Shown here: in pieces, positions 43,159 to 51,093 of the stretch
Layout: each line of letters starts with the position of its first letter
How positions within the stretch are numbered: the first letter of the stretch is position 1
Assembly (NCBI RefSeq): GCF_003626975.1
Contig: NZ_CP032616.1
Location: 806,001-870,000, forward strand
Source of the DNA: Pseudomonas sp. DY-1
GTDB lineage: Bacteria > Pseudomonadota > Gammaproteobacteria > Pseudomonadales > Pseudomonadaceae
Reading direction: 5' to 3'
Length of the DNA stretch: 64,000 nt
Program-made: the position numbers and the translations under genes
Notes under the pieces: model-generated
What the model saw: only the letters and a program-made list of their open reading frames with translations
Databases searched by the model: none
Told to the model about the DNA's origin: nothing

Positions 43159-43686
43159 TCAGTAGGCGTCGTCCATGCCATCGTCGATGGTGATGCCTTT
43201 TTCGCGCATCTGCCTGATCAGGCCCGCACGGGTGTCCGGCAGGTTGAGCAGGGTGACGCTGCGGATTTTCGCGACTTCAGCCTCGGTGTAGGGCTTGTAG
43301 TCGTCCGGCACGCTGCTGCCGGCAATGCCGTCCTTGCGCATCATCCAGTTGATCAGATCGGCCAGCTGGGCGTTGTTCAGCGCCGACTGGGACATGCCTG
43401 GCACCCGCACGAGGAACTCACGACCGCCTTCCACTTTGAGGAAGTTGCCGACGAAGCCTTTCATCTTCGGCGTGTCGTTGGCCTTGGAGCCGGTACCGTC
43501 GCCCAGGTGGCAGCCAGCGCATTGCAGCTGGTAGTTCACCGGGGTGCTGTAGCCGGCCTGGGAAATGGGCTTTTGTGGCTCTTCGTTGCCCGGCGCGTGC
43601 TTCTGGTTCGGGTCCGGAATGGCGCGGGCCATGGCCAGCGGGGCCGCCATGGCGCACATCAGTCCAGCGATCAACAGGTAACGCAT
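43159..43686 (-). CDS. Monohaem c-type cytochrome of the amine dehydrogenase operon
   Basis: 175 residues from ATG 43686 (MRYLLIAGLMCAMAAPLAMARA, signal peptide). The only haem-binding motif is C-A-G-C-H at residues 56-60; candidate axial Met lies in VPGMSQS. KITIDD-like C-terminus. It follows the small subunit gene by 17 bp, and a small cytochrome gene is also found downstream of the aromatic amine dehydrogenase genes in other bacteria. It probably accepts electrons from the TTQ enzyme (or its electron carrier) in the periplasm. Confidence 0.85.
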   Translation of the reverse strand: MRYLLIAGLMCAMAAPLAMARAIPDPNQKHAPGNEEPQKPISQAGYSTPVNYQLQCAGCHLGDGTGSKANDTPKMKGFVGNFLKVEGGREFLVRVPGMSQSALNNAQLADLINWMMRKDGIAGSSVPDDYKPYTEAEVAKIRSVTLLNLPDTRAGLIRQMREKGITIDDGMDDAY

Positions 43687-43703
43687 GGCAGCCCTCCGGC
43701 GGG

Positions 43704-44225
43704 TCAGATCGCGACGCCGCGGATGATGGAAACGGTGCAGTGGTAGATGTGCGACTTGGCCGCCAGGCACCAGTTGACGTCGTTGTTGTTGAACGGACGG
43801 TACGCCGGTTCCTCACTGTCGTTGCGGGTACAGGCGCACTGGGCGCAGCTGTGCTTACCGCAGCAGTCGTTGTAGGAAATGATGTAGTCCTTGTTGTCGG
43901 CCGGGTTGCGGCAGGTGCCGATCCAGGTCACCTGGGAGGCCTCGGTGCCGGGCGGGCAGGAGGTCACCGAACCGCCACAGCAGCTGCACAGGAAGCCGTC
44001 GACGGAGCAGTAGCGCCAGTAGTCGCAGCTGTTGGGATCACCCGGATCGCCGGCCTTCGGGGCTTCGGCGGCCAGGGCCTTGCTGGTGCGGTCGATCGGC
44101 AGCAGTACCGGCAGGGCGGCGCCAGCCACCATCAGCGAACCCAGGCGGGCCAGAAGTTTGCGCCGCGAGGTGGTGTCGGCCACGTGGCGCGTGGAGCGTT
44201 CGAACAGACGGTCTAGCAGTTTCAT
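43704..44225 (-). CDS. aauA: Amine dehydrogenase small (TTQ) subunit
   Basis: 173 residues. A long Tat-like leader (MKLLDRLFERSTRHVADTTSRRKLLARLGSLMVAGAALP) is followed by the disulfide-rich mature part CDYWRYCSVDGFLCSCCGGSVTSCPPGTEAS. The two TTQ-forming tryptophans fit W101 (VTWIGTC) and W152 (VNWCLAAK), 51 residues apart as in the known enzymes (109/160 in aromatic amine dehydrogenase, 57/108 in methylamine dehydrogenase). Either activity is possible; the missing mauG/mauF genes and the operon layout favour the aromatic amine enzyme, but the symbol is tentative. TTQ catalyses oxidative deamination of primary amines. Confidence 0.85.
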   Translation of the reverse strand: MKLLDRLFERSTRHVADTTSRRKLLARLGSLMVAGAALPVLLPIDRTSKALAAEAPKAGDPGDPNSCDYWRYCSVDGFLCSCCGGSVTSCPPGTEASQVTWIGTCRNPADNKDYIISYNDCCGKHSCAQCACTRNDSEEPAYRPFNNNDVNWCLAAKSHIYHCTVSIIRGVAI

Positions 44226-44243
44226 TGGGTGCTCCCTTCCTTG

Positions 44244-44855
44244 TTAGTGGTTATGTGCGCCGTGGGAATGCGAGTGGTTGTGCAGGTACTGCTGCAGAGT
44301 GGCGCTGCCCAGGTGTTCGGCCTCGAACAGGCTGTCCAGGTGCTCGCGGGAGTTCACCAGGCCTTTGGAGCGCAGCACACCGGCCTTGTCCACCAGCGCT
44401 GCGTAGGGGAGCTTGCCGATCTGGTAGGTCATGCCCACTTCCGGGCCGACCACGTAGGTGGCGTCTTCCAGCTTGTGCTCGGCGATCAGTGCTTGCTGGG
44501 CGTCCATGTCGCCGTCGCTGACGTAGATCACTTCGAGGCGGTCGGCCTGGTCCTTGGCGATGGACTTGATGGCCGGCAGCAGGGATTTGCAGATGGGGCA
44601 GGTGGGCGAGAGGAAGAACAGCAGCTGGGCTTTCTCGCCGGCATAGCCGAAGTTCACCGGGCGGCCGTTACGGTCGGCGGCAGTGACTTTCGGGGCGGGT
44701 TCGTTGACAGCCACGCCTTTATCGACCATCAGCGCGCCGGCCGGGGCCAGGCGGCCGTGAAGTACACCAATCTGACGCACCAGGCCCATGACGGCAAAGG
44801 CCAGAGCGATCAAGAGGCACCAGAGCAGGACGTTGGAAACGATCAGGGCTTCCAT
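44244..44855 (-). CDS. mauD: Amine dehydrogenase maturation thiol protein MauD
   Basis: 203 residues: one N-terminal anchor helix (VSNVLLWCLLIALAFAVMGLV) and a periplasmic thioredoxin-like domain with C-P-I-C at residues 86-89 (LSPTCPICKSLLPAI). MauD-type proteins are needed for correct disulfide bonds in the TTQ subunit, which has many cysteines here. The His-rich end HNHSHSHGAHNH may bind metal; it is an unusual tail. Gene order heavy subunit-E-D-small subunit is conserved. Confidence 0.88.
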   Translation of the reverse strand: MEALIVSNVLLWCLLIALAFAVMGLVRQIGVLHGRLAPAGALMVDKGVAVNEPAPKVTAADRNGRPVNFGYAGEKAQLLFFLSPTCPICKSLLPAIKSIAKDQADRLEVIYVSDGDMDAQQALIAEHKLEDATYVVGPEVGMTYQIGKLPYAALVDKAGVLRSKGLVNSREHLDSLFEAEHLGSATLQQYLHNHSHSHGAHNH

Positions 44856-44858
44856 AAT

Positions 44859-45398
44859 TCACCTTCCAATGAGTTTGAGCAGACGTGGAGCGTTGGCCAT
44901 CAGGCCATCCGCAGCGGCATAGAGGAGCAGGGTCGCGGCGCTGGCGGCGATTACGACGAAGATGTCGAAGGCGCCTAGCTCGCGGGTGTGGGGGGCGACG
45001 CTGGCGACCAGCGCCAGGCTCACCAGTACGGCGTTGCGCGCCAGCAGCACCGGGCGGATCGGCTGGGCCTGTTCAGGGCCTGCGCAACCGCAGTCGATGT
45101 CGCGGCGGCCACGCCACAGGTTGATCGAGATGGCCCCGGCGTAACCGGCCAGCAGTGCGGCTGCGGCCAGCGCGGCAGCGTGGCGGCTAGCAGGTACCAG
45201 CAGGGCGAAGGCCACGGCCACTTCGATGAAGGGCAGTACCCTTGCGACCGGGCGCACCAGGCCGCGAGGCAGCAACTGGTAATCCTCCACCTGGTTGGCG
45301 AAGCGCGCCGGCGCACGCAGCTTGTGGGTCGCCGCGCTGGCCAGGATCACCGCGACCGCGAGGGCGGCGGCGATGATGAATATGGGATCAAGTTGCAT
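44859..45398 (-). CDS. mauE: Amine dehydrogenase maturation membrane protein MauE
   Basis: 179 residues with about five membrane helices (DPIFIIAAALAVAVILASAATH, RVLPFIEVAVAFALLVP, HAAALAAAALLAGYAGAISI, ARNAVLVSLALVASVA, DIFVVIAASAATLLLYAA). DCGCAGPEQ provides a Cys pair between helices, as expected for a DoxX/MauE-type thiol membrane partner of MauD. It starts 12 bp after the heavy-subunit stop and ends 3 bp before mauD. Confidence 0.87.
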   Translation of the reverse strand: MQLDPIFIIAAALAVAVILASAATHKLRAPARFANQVEDYQLLPRGLVRPVARVLPFIEVAVAFALLVPASRHAAALAAAALLAGYAGAISINLWRGRRDIDCGCAGPEQAQPIRPVLLARNAVLVSLALVASVAPHTRELGAFDIFVVIAASAATLLLYAAADGLMANAPRLLKLIGR

Positions 45399-45410
45399 GG
45401 CTGCACCTCG

Positions 45411-46565
45411 TCAGTGGCTGAGGATCTGGGTCGCGGTCTTCTGGATGCGTTCCATGGTCCCGGTGTGCTGGCCGCTCTTCAGATCGAATACTTCCAGGCC
45501 GCCGGCGATGTTGGTGCCCAGCAGCAGGGGATTCTCATCGCTGGTGGCTTGCAGGCTCCAGATCGGGTTCGGCGCTTCCAGGGTGCCGATGCGCTTGTGG
45601 GTCTTGAGGTCATAGACCCAGACGATCGGGCTCGGGTCTTCCCACTTCATCGGCTCATGGGCGTCGTGCATCAGCACGTAGAGGCGATTCAGCTTCGGCG
45701 CAACGGTGATCAGCTGCCAGCCACCAGGAGCCCAGCCTGCTTTCTTCTCGGCGGCGTCGGTTACCAGGTCCCAGGCTTCGAGGACCTTCGGCTGCTTGCC
45801 GGAGAAGTCCACACCGCGCACGGTGCCGGTGGTGGTGACGAAGTAGTAGATGTCGCCCACGGCGTAGGCGCGCTCCACCAGTTTCTCGGCATTGGGGTCG
45901 AAGAAGGCGGTGTGGGTGCGGGAGATTTCCTTGCCTTCGTCGTTCAGCGTCACCAGTTGCACGCTGCCGTCGCCGCAGAGGGAGGCGAAGGCGCGCTTGC
46001 CGACGGGGTAGTTCAGCACGCAACCGGGAATGGAGATTTCGCCGGCCACGGCCTTGGCCTTGACGTCGACCACGGTCACCGAGGTGGACGGGGTGAAGTT
46101 GTAGACGTAGACGAAGCGGTCATCGGTGCTGGTGCCCAGGGAGTAGCGCTGGGTCAGGGCCTCGGCACGTTTGGTGGGGATCAGCACTTCATAGGAAGGC
46201 GAAAGGGTGCTGGTGTCCCAGGCGGTCAGCACGTCGGTGCGAGTGCCACGGGTGCCACGGGAGTAGAACAGGTCGGCGGTGAAGAGCGTCTTGCCGTCGC
46301 GGCTCAGGGTGGACGGCGCGGCGAAGCCGGTGGGTACCATGCCGAGCATTTTCTTCTTCTCGGGGTCGACCACGGTCACGCGACCGGCGACGAAGCTCTC
46401 GAACTCGACGTCGATGATGTAAGCGCGGTGCGGTTCCGGCGGGAAGGGCAAGGTGGTCTGGCCGATGCCCGGATCGGCCGGCAGCTCGGCGCTGGCGGTG
46501 CCGATGCCAGCGAGGGCAACGCCCAATGCCAGCGTCGATTGGGCGAGGATCCTGGATATTCGCAT
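45411..46565 (-). CDS. aauB: Amine dehydrogenase large subunit
   Basis: 384 residues with a signal peptide (MRISRILAQSTLALGVALAGIGTASA). The mature part is a seven-bladed propeller-like chain (RAYIIDVEFESFVAGRVTVVDPEKKKMLGMVPTG, DVLTAWDTSTLSPSYEVLIP, YPVGKRAFASLCGDGSVQLV), as in the MADH/AADH heavy chains. It binds the TTQ subunit in an alpha2-beta2 complex in the periplasm. GGGAG lies nine bases before ATG 46565. The gene leads the operon; the palindrome TTGGCA-GGC-TGCCAA at 46698-46712 could be its operator. Confidence 0.87.
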   Translation of the reverse strand: MRISRILAQSTLALGVALAGIGTASAELPADPGIGQTTLPFPPEPHRAYIIDVEFESFVAGRVTVVDPEKKKMLGMVPTGFAAPSTLSRDGKTLFTADLFYSRGTRGTRTDVLTAWDTSTLSPSYEVLIPTKRAEALTQRYSLGTSTDDRFVYVYNFTPSTSVTVVDVKAKAVAGEISIPGCVLNYPVGKRAFASLCGDGSVQLVTLNDEGKEISRTHTAFFDPNAEKLVERAYAVGDIYYFVTTTGTVRGVDFSGKQPKVLEAWDLVTDAAEKKAGWAPGGWQLITVAPKLNRLYVLMHDAHEPMKWEDPSPIVWVYDLKTHKRIGTLEAPNPIWSLQATSDENPLLLGTNIAGGLEVFDLKSGQHTGTMERIQKTATQILSH

Positions 46566-47009
46566 ACGGGGCGGCTCCCTGAATTATTGGTCTTTGTTGC
46601 GGGTGCAGGGCAGAAATCTGCAGTCCTAGTCTGCCGCTGGCAGTCGGCGTGGAGCTTGTTGTCCGTGCCAACCCCTTGTGTGCCTGTGCCACTTCTTTTG
46701 GCAGGCTGCCAACGCTTTGGAGAACGCGTCAGAAAGCATAGACCGGGTGGGGGATGAACTGAGGCAGGGAGAGTGAGTGGTGGAATTGCATTGGGGGGCA
46801 GTTACGCCGCCTTTGGCGCTTGAAATGGCTATGCCTGCATTACATGTTGTGGGCAGCTGCATTGCCCGTAGGAGCTGGCTTGCCAGCGAATGGCGGCGTT
46901 TCGCTGGCAAGCCAGCTCCTACAAGGCTCTTGGCCCGAGGGAAAATTTCTCGCAACAGCTAACGCAGACGTAGCGATTGAAGTCGCCCCTACGGGGAGCC
47001 GCGAGGCCG
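46566..47009. repeat. Extended REP-containing repeat (copy A) in the intergenic region
   Basis: About 190 bp (46815-47000) match 60618-60800 in the second copy, with GCATTACATGTTG, GCAGCTGCATTGCCC, TCTTGGCCC and CTCGCAACAGCT shared, around a perfect REP inverted repeat at 46868-46922 (22-bp arms, 11-bp loop). The palindrome TTGGCA-GGC-TGCCAA sits at 46698-46712. No gene. Confidence 0.75.
46698..46712 (-). promoter_or_regulatory. Palindrome upstream of the amine dehydrogenase operon
   Basis: TTGGCA-GGC-TGCCAA is a perfect 6-bp dyad 133 bp upstream of the large subunit start. Candidate operator; the spacing does not fit a sigma-54 promoter. Confidence 0.4.
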
Positions 47010-48110
47010 TCAGGTCCCCGACTTCAGCTTCGTCCAGGCACGGGTGCGGGCACGTTCGGCATTGCGCTCGAGCGGCAGCAGGGTGAAGAGGGTGGCCTGG
47101 GCCTCGGCGGTGGGATAGAGGTTGGGGTTGTTGCGGATCTCCGGGCTGACCAGGGCGGTGGCGTCCTTATTTGGATTCGGGTAGCCGACGAAATCACTGA
47201 CCGGGGCGATCACCTGGGGCTGCAGTAGGTAGTTGATGAAGGCATGGGCGTCCTCGGGGTTCTTCGCGCCCTTGGGGATCGCCAGCATGTCGAACCAGAC
47301 CGGCGCACCTTCCTTGGGCAGACGCATGTCCACAACCACTCCGTTGCCAGCTTCCTTGGCGCGGTTGGCCGCCTGGGAGAAGCTTCCCGAGTAGCCCACG
47401 GCTACGCAGATGTCGCCGTTGGCAATATCGGCCATGTACTTGGAGGAGTGGAAGTAGGTGATGTTGGGGCGGATCTTCTGCAGCAGTTCGCCAGCCTTGT
47501 CGTAGTCCTTGGGCTGGTTGCTGTTGGGCGGCAGACCGAGGTAGTGCAGGGCAATGGGCAGGATTTCCGACGGCGAATCCAACAGGGCCACGCCGCACTG
47601 CTTGAGCTTGGCGATGTTCTCTTCCTTGAAAATCAGGTCCCAGCTGTCCACCGGGGCGTTCTCGCCCACCGCTGCCTTTACCTTGGCCGGGTTGAAGCCG
47701 ATCAGCACCGTTCCGTACATGTAGGGCACGGCGAAGCGGTTGCCCGGGTCATTGGCCTCGATCAGCTTCATGAGCTGCGGGTCCAGATGGTTCCAGTTGG
47801 GCAGCTTGCTGCGGTCCAGAGGCTGGAACACGTCTGCCTGGATCTGCTTGGCGAGGAAGACGTTGGACGGCACCACCACGTCATAGCCGGAATTGCCGGT
47901 GAGCAGCTTGGCCTCCAGCGCCTCGTTGGTGTCGAAGATGTCGTAGATCAGCTTGGCGCCGTTCTCTTTCTTGAAGTTGTCCAGAGTCTGCGGGGTGATG
48001 TAGTCGAACCAGTTATAGACGCGCAGGGTGCGTTCTTCGGCCAGGGCATGGGTGGCGAGCAGGCCGCACAAAGCGGCGCCGAGGAGGCGGGGGAGTCTGT
48101 GCTTGATCAA
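47010..48110 (-). CDS. Polyamine-type ABC transporter substrate-binding protein
   Basis: 366 residues from TTG 48110, with AAAGG nine bases upstream and then a proper signal peptide (IKHRLPRLLGAALCGLLATHALA); the open frame continues to ATG 48221, but that part looks like promoter DNA. The mature start ERTLRVYNWFDYITPQTLDNFKKENGAKLIYDIF and the segments NSGYDVVVPSNVFLAKQIQADVFQPLDRS, VAVGYSGSFSQAANRA match PotF/SpuD-type putrescine/spermidine binding proteins. No permease or ATPase genes are adjacent, so it is an orphan. Confidence 0.88.
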   Translation of the reverse strand: MIKHRLPRLLGAALCGLLATHALAEERTLRVYNWFDYITPQTLDNFKKENGAKLIYDIFDTNEALEAKLLTGNSGYDVVVPSNVFLAKQIQADVFQPLDRSKLPNWNHLDPQLMKLIEANDPGNRFAVPYMYGTVLIGFNPAKVKAAVGENAPVDSWDLIFKEENIAKLKQCGVALLDSPSEILPIALHYLGLPPNSNQPKDYDKAGELLQKIRPNITYFHSSKYMADIANGDICVAVGYSGSFSQAANRAKEAGNGVVVDMRLPKEGAPVWFDMLAIPKGAKNPEDAHAFINYLLQPQVIAPVSDFVGYPNPNKDATALVSPEIRNNPNLYPTAEAQATLFTLLPLERNAERARTRAWTKLKSGT

Positions 48111-48464
48111 TTGCGGCAACCTTTGGGTGGCTTGAGTTGGACCTAAATCGATATCTATCTGTTTGGGTCGCAATTTTGAAAGCAAATGCCGCGCCATATA
48201 AATGGAAAGGCCGATATACATCGGTTAATGGTCCCGGTGGCGGGGAATTGAAGTGAGTGGGGATTACCGGGCGTAACGGCCAGTGGCACCAGGCTACCCA
48301 GCTGACCGTATCGATTTGCTGTAGGAGCGAGCTTGCTCGCGAAAGATTGTGCTCGGGCTATTCGCGAGCAAGCTCGCTCCTACAAGTTCGGGGATGAGCC
48401 CGGCGCAGGGATCCTGCCTCAGCGCGTGAAATCTTTTTCGCGATTGAAATCGCTCCCACAGGAT
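48111..48464. repeat. Intergenic region with a REP palindrome
   Basis: About 350 bp without a gene. A perfect REP inverted repeat (23-bp arms starting GTAGGAGCGAGC) occupies 48321-48383, and one more REP half-site (GATTGAAATCGCTCCCAC) lies at about 48442-48460. Confidence 0.8.
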
Positions 48465-49085
48465 TCAACTGGCAATCACCCGCACCAGCTGCCAGGCGGC
48501 AAAGCCCAGCAGGAAAACGCCTGCAGTTCGGTCGATCCATTGGATGGCGCTTACGCCCAGCCGGTGGCGAATCATGGATACGCCAAGGCTCAGGGCCAGC
48601 CACCAGAGCGCCGAGCCGCAGAACACGCCGAGCACCATCACCAGGCCGTCCGCGCCGGACAGTGCCTCGCCGCCGGACAGGGTGGCGAAGATGGCAACGA
48701 AGGAAAGGATGGTCATCGGGTTGCTGAGTGTCAGCAGGAACACCGACGCAAAGGCCGGCAGCGCCTGGACCGGGTCACTGGCGCTGGCGGCGCGTTCCGG
48801 GGGCGTTGCGCGCAGCATCTTCATGCCCATCCAGGCCAGGAACAGGGCGCCAGCCAGGGCGAGCGGCGAGGCCAGTGCAACGAAGACGCTGGTAATGGCG
48901 CCGATGCCGAAGGCGCCCAGCGCGCCATAGCAGGCGTCTGCGGCCGCCGCGCCCAGGCCGCTGATGAAACCGATACGCGCGCCGTGGCCCAGGGTTCGCT
49001 GGATGCACAGGAGGCCGATGGGGCCGACGGGGGCGGCGATGGACAGCCCAATCAGGACGGATTTGAGAAACAGAAGGGCTTCCAT
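48465..49085 (-). CDS. LysE-family amino-acid exporter
   Basis: 206 residues with about six helices: LLFLKSVLIGLSIAAPVGPIGLLCIQRTLGHG carries the LysE motif (GPG-x or GPIGLLCIQRTL), then GAAAADACYGALGAFGIGAI and FLLTLSNPMTILSFVAIFATL. Members export basic or other amino acids. It is divergent from the Lrp-type regulator gene 134 bp away. That pair (exporter plus Lrp/AsnC regulator) is a common arrangement in which the regulator senses the amino acid. Confidence 0.88.
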   Translation of the reverse strand: MEALLFLKSVLIGLSIAAPVGPIGLLCIQRTLGHGARIGFISGLGAAAADACYGALGAFGIGAITSVFVALASPLALAGALFLAWMGMKMLRATPPERAASASDPVQALPAFASVFLLTLSNPMTILSFVAIFATLSGGEALSGADGLVMVLGVFCGSALWWLALSLGVSMIRHRLGVSAIQWIDRTAGVFLLGFAAWQLVRVIAS

Positions 49086-49218
49086 GCGGAAGGCTCCGGG
49101 GTAGTGGACTTGGGCAATAGTCTGCGCTGCACTGCACTTAGCCTGAATGCAGGGATTACGGTGGTTTTTGCGGATCTCCTGAATATTTAACGAGTTTTAG
49201 CGAGGGGGCCTGAAAAAT

Positions 49219-49665
49219 ATGGAGTTGGATGCAAAGTCCTGGAAAATCCTGCAGGTCGTGCAGCGTGAGGGGCGGATCTCCCTGACCGACCTGGCATCGA
49301 AGGTGGCGCTGTCCCTACCCGCCACCTCCGAGCGCCTCAAGCGTCTGGAGGAGGCCGGGGTAATCGAGGCCTATCGTGCCTCGGTGTCGCCAGAGAAGGC
49401 CGGCTACCAGGTGATGGCACTGGTCGGCATGACCACGCCGCAGCCGGAAAAGGCGCGGCTGATCGCCCAGTTGCAGACGATGCCGGAGGTGCTGGAGTGC
49501 CTGCATGTCACCGGGCAGGACTCCTTCATCCTGCGGGTTGTGACGCGGGATATCCGTCATCTGGAGCGCTTCGTCGGCAGCATCAATCACTTCGGCGAGA
49601 CCCGTACTTCCATTGTCATGTCGGCACCGATTCCCCTGCGCGGGGTGGAGCCGCCGCGCGATTGA
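49219..49665 (+). CDS. Lrp/AsnC-family transcriptional regulator
   Basis: 148 residues: an N-terminal HTH (MELDAKSWKILQVVQREGRISLTDLASKVALSLPATSERLKRLEEAGVIEAY) and a C-terminal RAM ligand domain (GYQVMALVGMTTPQPEKARLIAQLQTMPEVLECLHVTGQDSFILRVVTRDIRHLERFV). The AGGCGGGCCTGAAAAAT context gives GAGGGGGCC upstream of ATG 49219. Likely controls the divergent LysE exporter. Confidence 0.92.
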   Translation: MELDAKSWKILQVVQREGRISLTDLASKVALSLPATSERLKRLEEAGVIEAYRASVSPEKAGYQVMALVGMTTPQPEKARLIAQLQTMPEVLECLHVTGQDSFILRVVTRDIRHLERFVGSINHFGETRTSIVMSAPIPLRGVEPPRD

Positions 49666-49680
49666 TCGCACGGGGGCAGA

Positions 49681-50228
49681 ACCTTGTGGGGGCAACTGCG
49701 CAGGTGGTTATCCTCGCGTTCTATACGTCGCTGGACCTGGCCGGGCAGGTATCCAGCAGCCAGGGACGTGGCGCGGTGCTTTGGTTCTGCGGCGGTGCCG
49801 TTGCCATGGGCATCGGTATCGGGTCCATGCACTTCATCGGCATTCTCGCGTTCAGTTTGCCCACTGCACTGGGCTACGACCTTCCGCTGACGCTGCTTTC
49901 GCTGCTGATTGCCGTGCTGGTTTCCGGCTTCTCGCTATGGAACCAGCCCGAGCAACCCTTCTGGCAGTGAGCTGAAGATCGACCGCGGCTTTGCCCGCGA
50001 CCTGGAGCGCGACAGCGACGACGCGGCGATCATTTCCGCCACCGTCGCCTTCGGCCAGGCGCTGGACCTGCGCATCGTCGCCGAAGGGATGGGGACCGAA
50101 CCCAGCAGGCCTTCCTCACCGGACTAGGCTGCAATTCCCTGCAGGGCCTCCTGTTTGGCAAGCCGGTGCCGGCGGAGCAGTTCATGAGCGGAATCAAAGC
50201 CTGGCATGAGGCGGGGCGCTGCGATAAT
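49681..50228 (+). pseudogene. Broken MHYT-EAL protein (internal deletion, frameshift)
   Basis: First part: QNLVGATAQVVILAFYTSLDLAGQ, then AMGIGIGSMHFIGILAFSLPTALGY, an MHYT sensor domain with the MH(F/Y) motif. It then reads SLWNQPEQPFWQ and stops. After about 8 bases the frame resumes with ELKIDRGFARDLERDSDD, AIISATVAFGQALDLRIVAEG, the C-terminal half of an EAL domain, then shifts frame once more (AFLTGLGCNSLQGLLFGKPVPAEQF). The GGDEF and most of EAL are missing, so about 400 codons have been deleted. Inactive. Confidence 0.8.
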
Positions 50229-50232
50229 TTCA

Positions 50233-50246
50233 TACCCCCAGGGGTA
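50233..50246 (+). promoter_or_regulatory. Operator TACCCC-CA-GGGGTA (sulfur-stress operon, site 1)
   Basis: Dyad 21 bp upstream of the CsoR-family regulator ATG. It matches the site at 50587-50604 and the CsoR/FrmR-type half-site pattern. Confidence 0.7.
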
Positions 50247-50266
50247 ATCGTCAGACGAGGCAATCG

Positions 50267-50536
50267 ATGACCAGCGATGTGGTGGCGAAGCATCAGGAGG
50301 CCATGCTGAAGCGCCTCGCCCGTGTCGAAGGACAGATTCGCGGTCTGCAGGCCATGATCCGCCGGGGCGACGACTGTGAAGCCATCGCCCAGCAGTTCGG
50401 CGCCTCACGCAAGGCGCTCGACCGCGCCTACCAGCAGATGCTGATGTGCCTGCTGGAAGCAGCCGTGCTCGACCCGCAACAGGAAACGGCCGACACCCTC
50501 GAGCGCGTCCGCGCCATCTTTACGAAGTACACCTGA
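50267..50536 (+). CDS. CsoR/FrmR-family repressor, thiol-type
   Basis: 89 residues, all alpha, with the family's signature KRLARVEGQIRGLQAMI (residues 15-31). Cys37 (DDCEAIAQQ) is the conserved N-terminal ligand. A second Cys is at 61 (LMCLLEAA), and the His that metal-binding members use is absent, which argues against copper or nickel and for thiol or persulfide sensing. The spacing 37/61 is not the 31/60 reported for the persulfide sensor CstR. It precedes sulfur-transport genes, and two copies of its probable operator flank it. Confidence 0.85.
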   Translation: MTSDVVAKHQEAMLKRLARVEGQIRGLQAMIRRGDDCEAIAQQFGASRKALDRAYQQMLMCLLEAAVLDPQQETADTLERVRAIFTKYT

Positions 50537-50586
50537 CACCAGATGGGCAAGGATTGTGGATGTGGGGGACTTGCGCGTCTGGATCG

Positions 50587-50604
50587 TATACCCCTGGGGG
50601 TATA
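50587..50604 (+). promoter_or_regulatory. Operator TATACCCC-TG-GGGGTATA (site 2)
   Basis: Perfect 18-bp palindrome, 49 bp before the first YeeE/YedE ATG and 51 bp after the repressor gene; the second promoter of the sulfur-stress operon is likely here. Confidence 0.75.
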
Positions 50605-50652
50605 TTATTTCACCAACCTAATCCCTGCGGCCGTCACGGCCAGGAGTCCACG

Positions 50653-51093
50653 ATGACAATCGACTGGCCTGCTTTCACACCCTGGAGTGCCCTGGCTGGC
50701 GGTGCGCTGATCGGACTGTCCGCCGGCCTGTTCATCCTCGCTAATGGCCGCATCGCCGGTATTAGCGGGTTGCTCGGCAGCCTGCTGGAGCGGACGGGCG
50801 ACGGTCGGGCCGAGAAGGCATTGTTCCTCGCGGGCCTCCTGCTGGCGCCGCTGCTCTGGATGGCCGTCGCCGGGGCGCCTCGGGTCCGCTTCGAGTCGGG
50901 TTGGCCGGCACTGCTGTTGGCCGGTTTGCTGGTGGGCGTCGGCACCCGCTATGGATCAGGTTGCACCAGCGGCCACGGTGTTTGCGGCCTATCGCGCCTG
51001 TCGCCGCGTTCATTGGTGGCGACCCTGTCCTTCATGACGGCAGGTTTTATTACCACCTATTTGCTGCGGCACCAGATCGGAGCGGGCCTGTGA
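50653..51093 (+). CDS. YeeE/YedE-family sulfur transport protein
   Basis: 146 residues from ATG 50653, seven bases after AGGAG. Four hydrophobic helices and the family signature GTRYGSGCTSGHGVCGLSRLSPRSL with two conserved Cys that pass sulfur species. YeeE/YedE (DUF395) proteins import thiosulfate or related sulfur. It is followed by a paralogue, whose GTG start overlaps its stop codon, so they probably form a two-part transporter. Confidence 0.9.
   Translation: MTIDWPAFTPWSALAGGALIGLSAGLFILANGRIAGISGLLGSLLERTGDGRAEKALFLAGLLLAPLLWMAVAGAPRVRFESGWPALLLAGLLVGVGTRYGSGCTSGHGVCGLSRLSPRSLVATLSFMTAGFITTYLLRHQIGAGL

Noticed and set aside
46600..46700. Sigma-54 promoter (TTGGCAC string) ahead of the amine dehydrogenase operon
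   Set aside because: No GC element stands at the required distance (10 bases) from the GG.
44988..46757. 589-residue open frame on the plus strand
   Set aside because: Antisense to mauE and the amine dehydrogenase large subunit.
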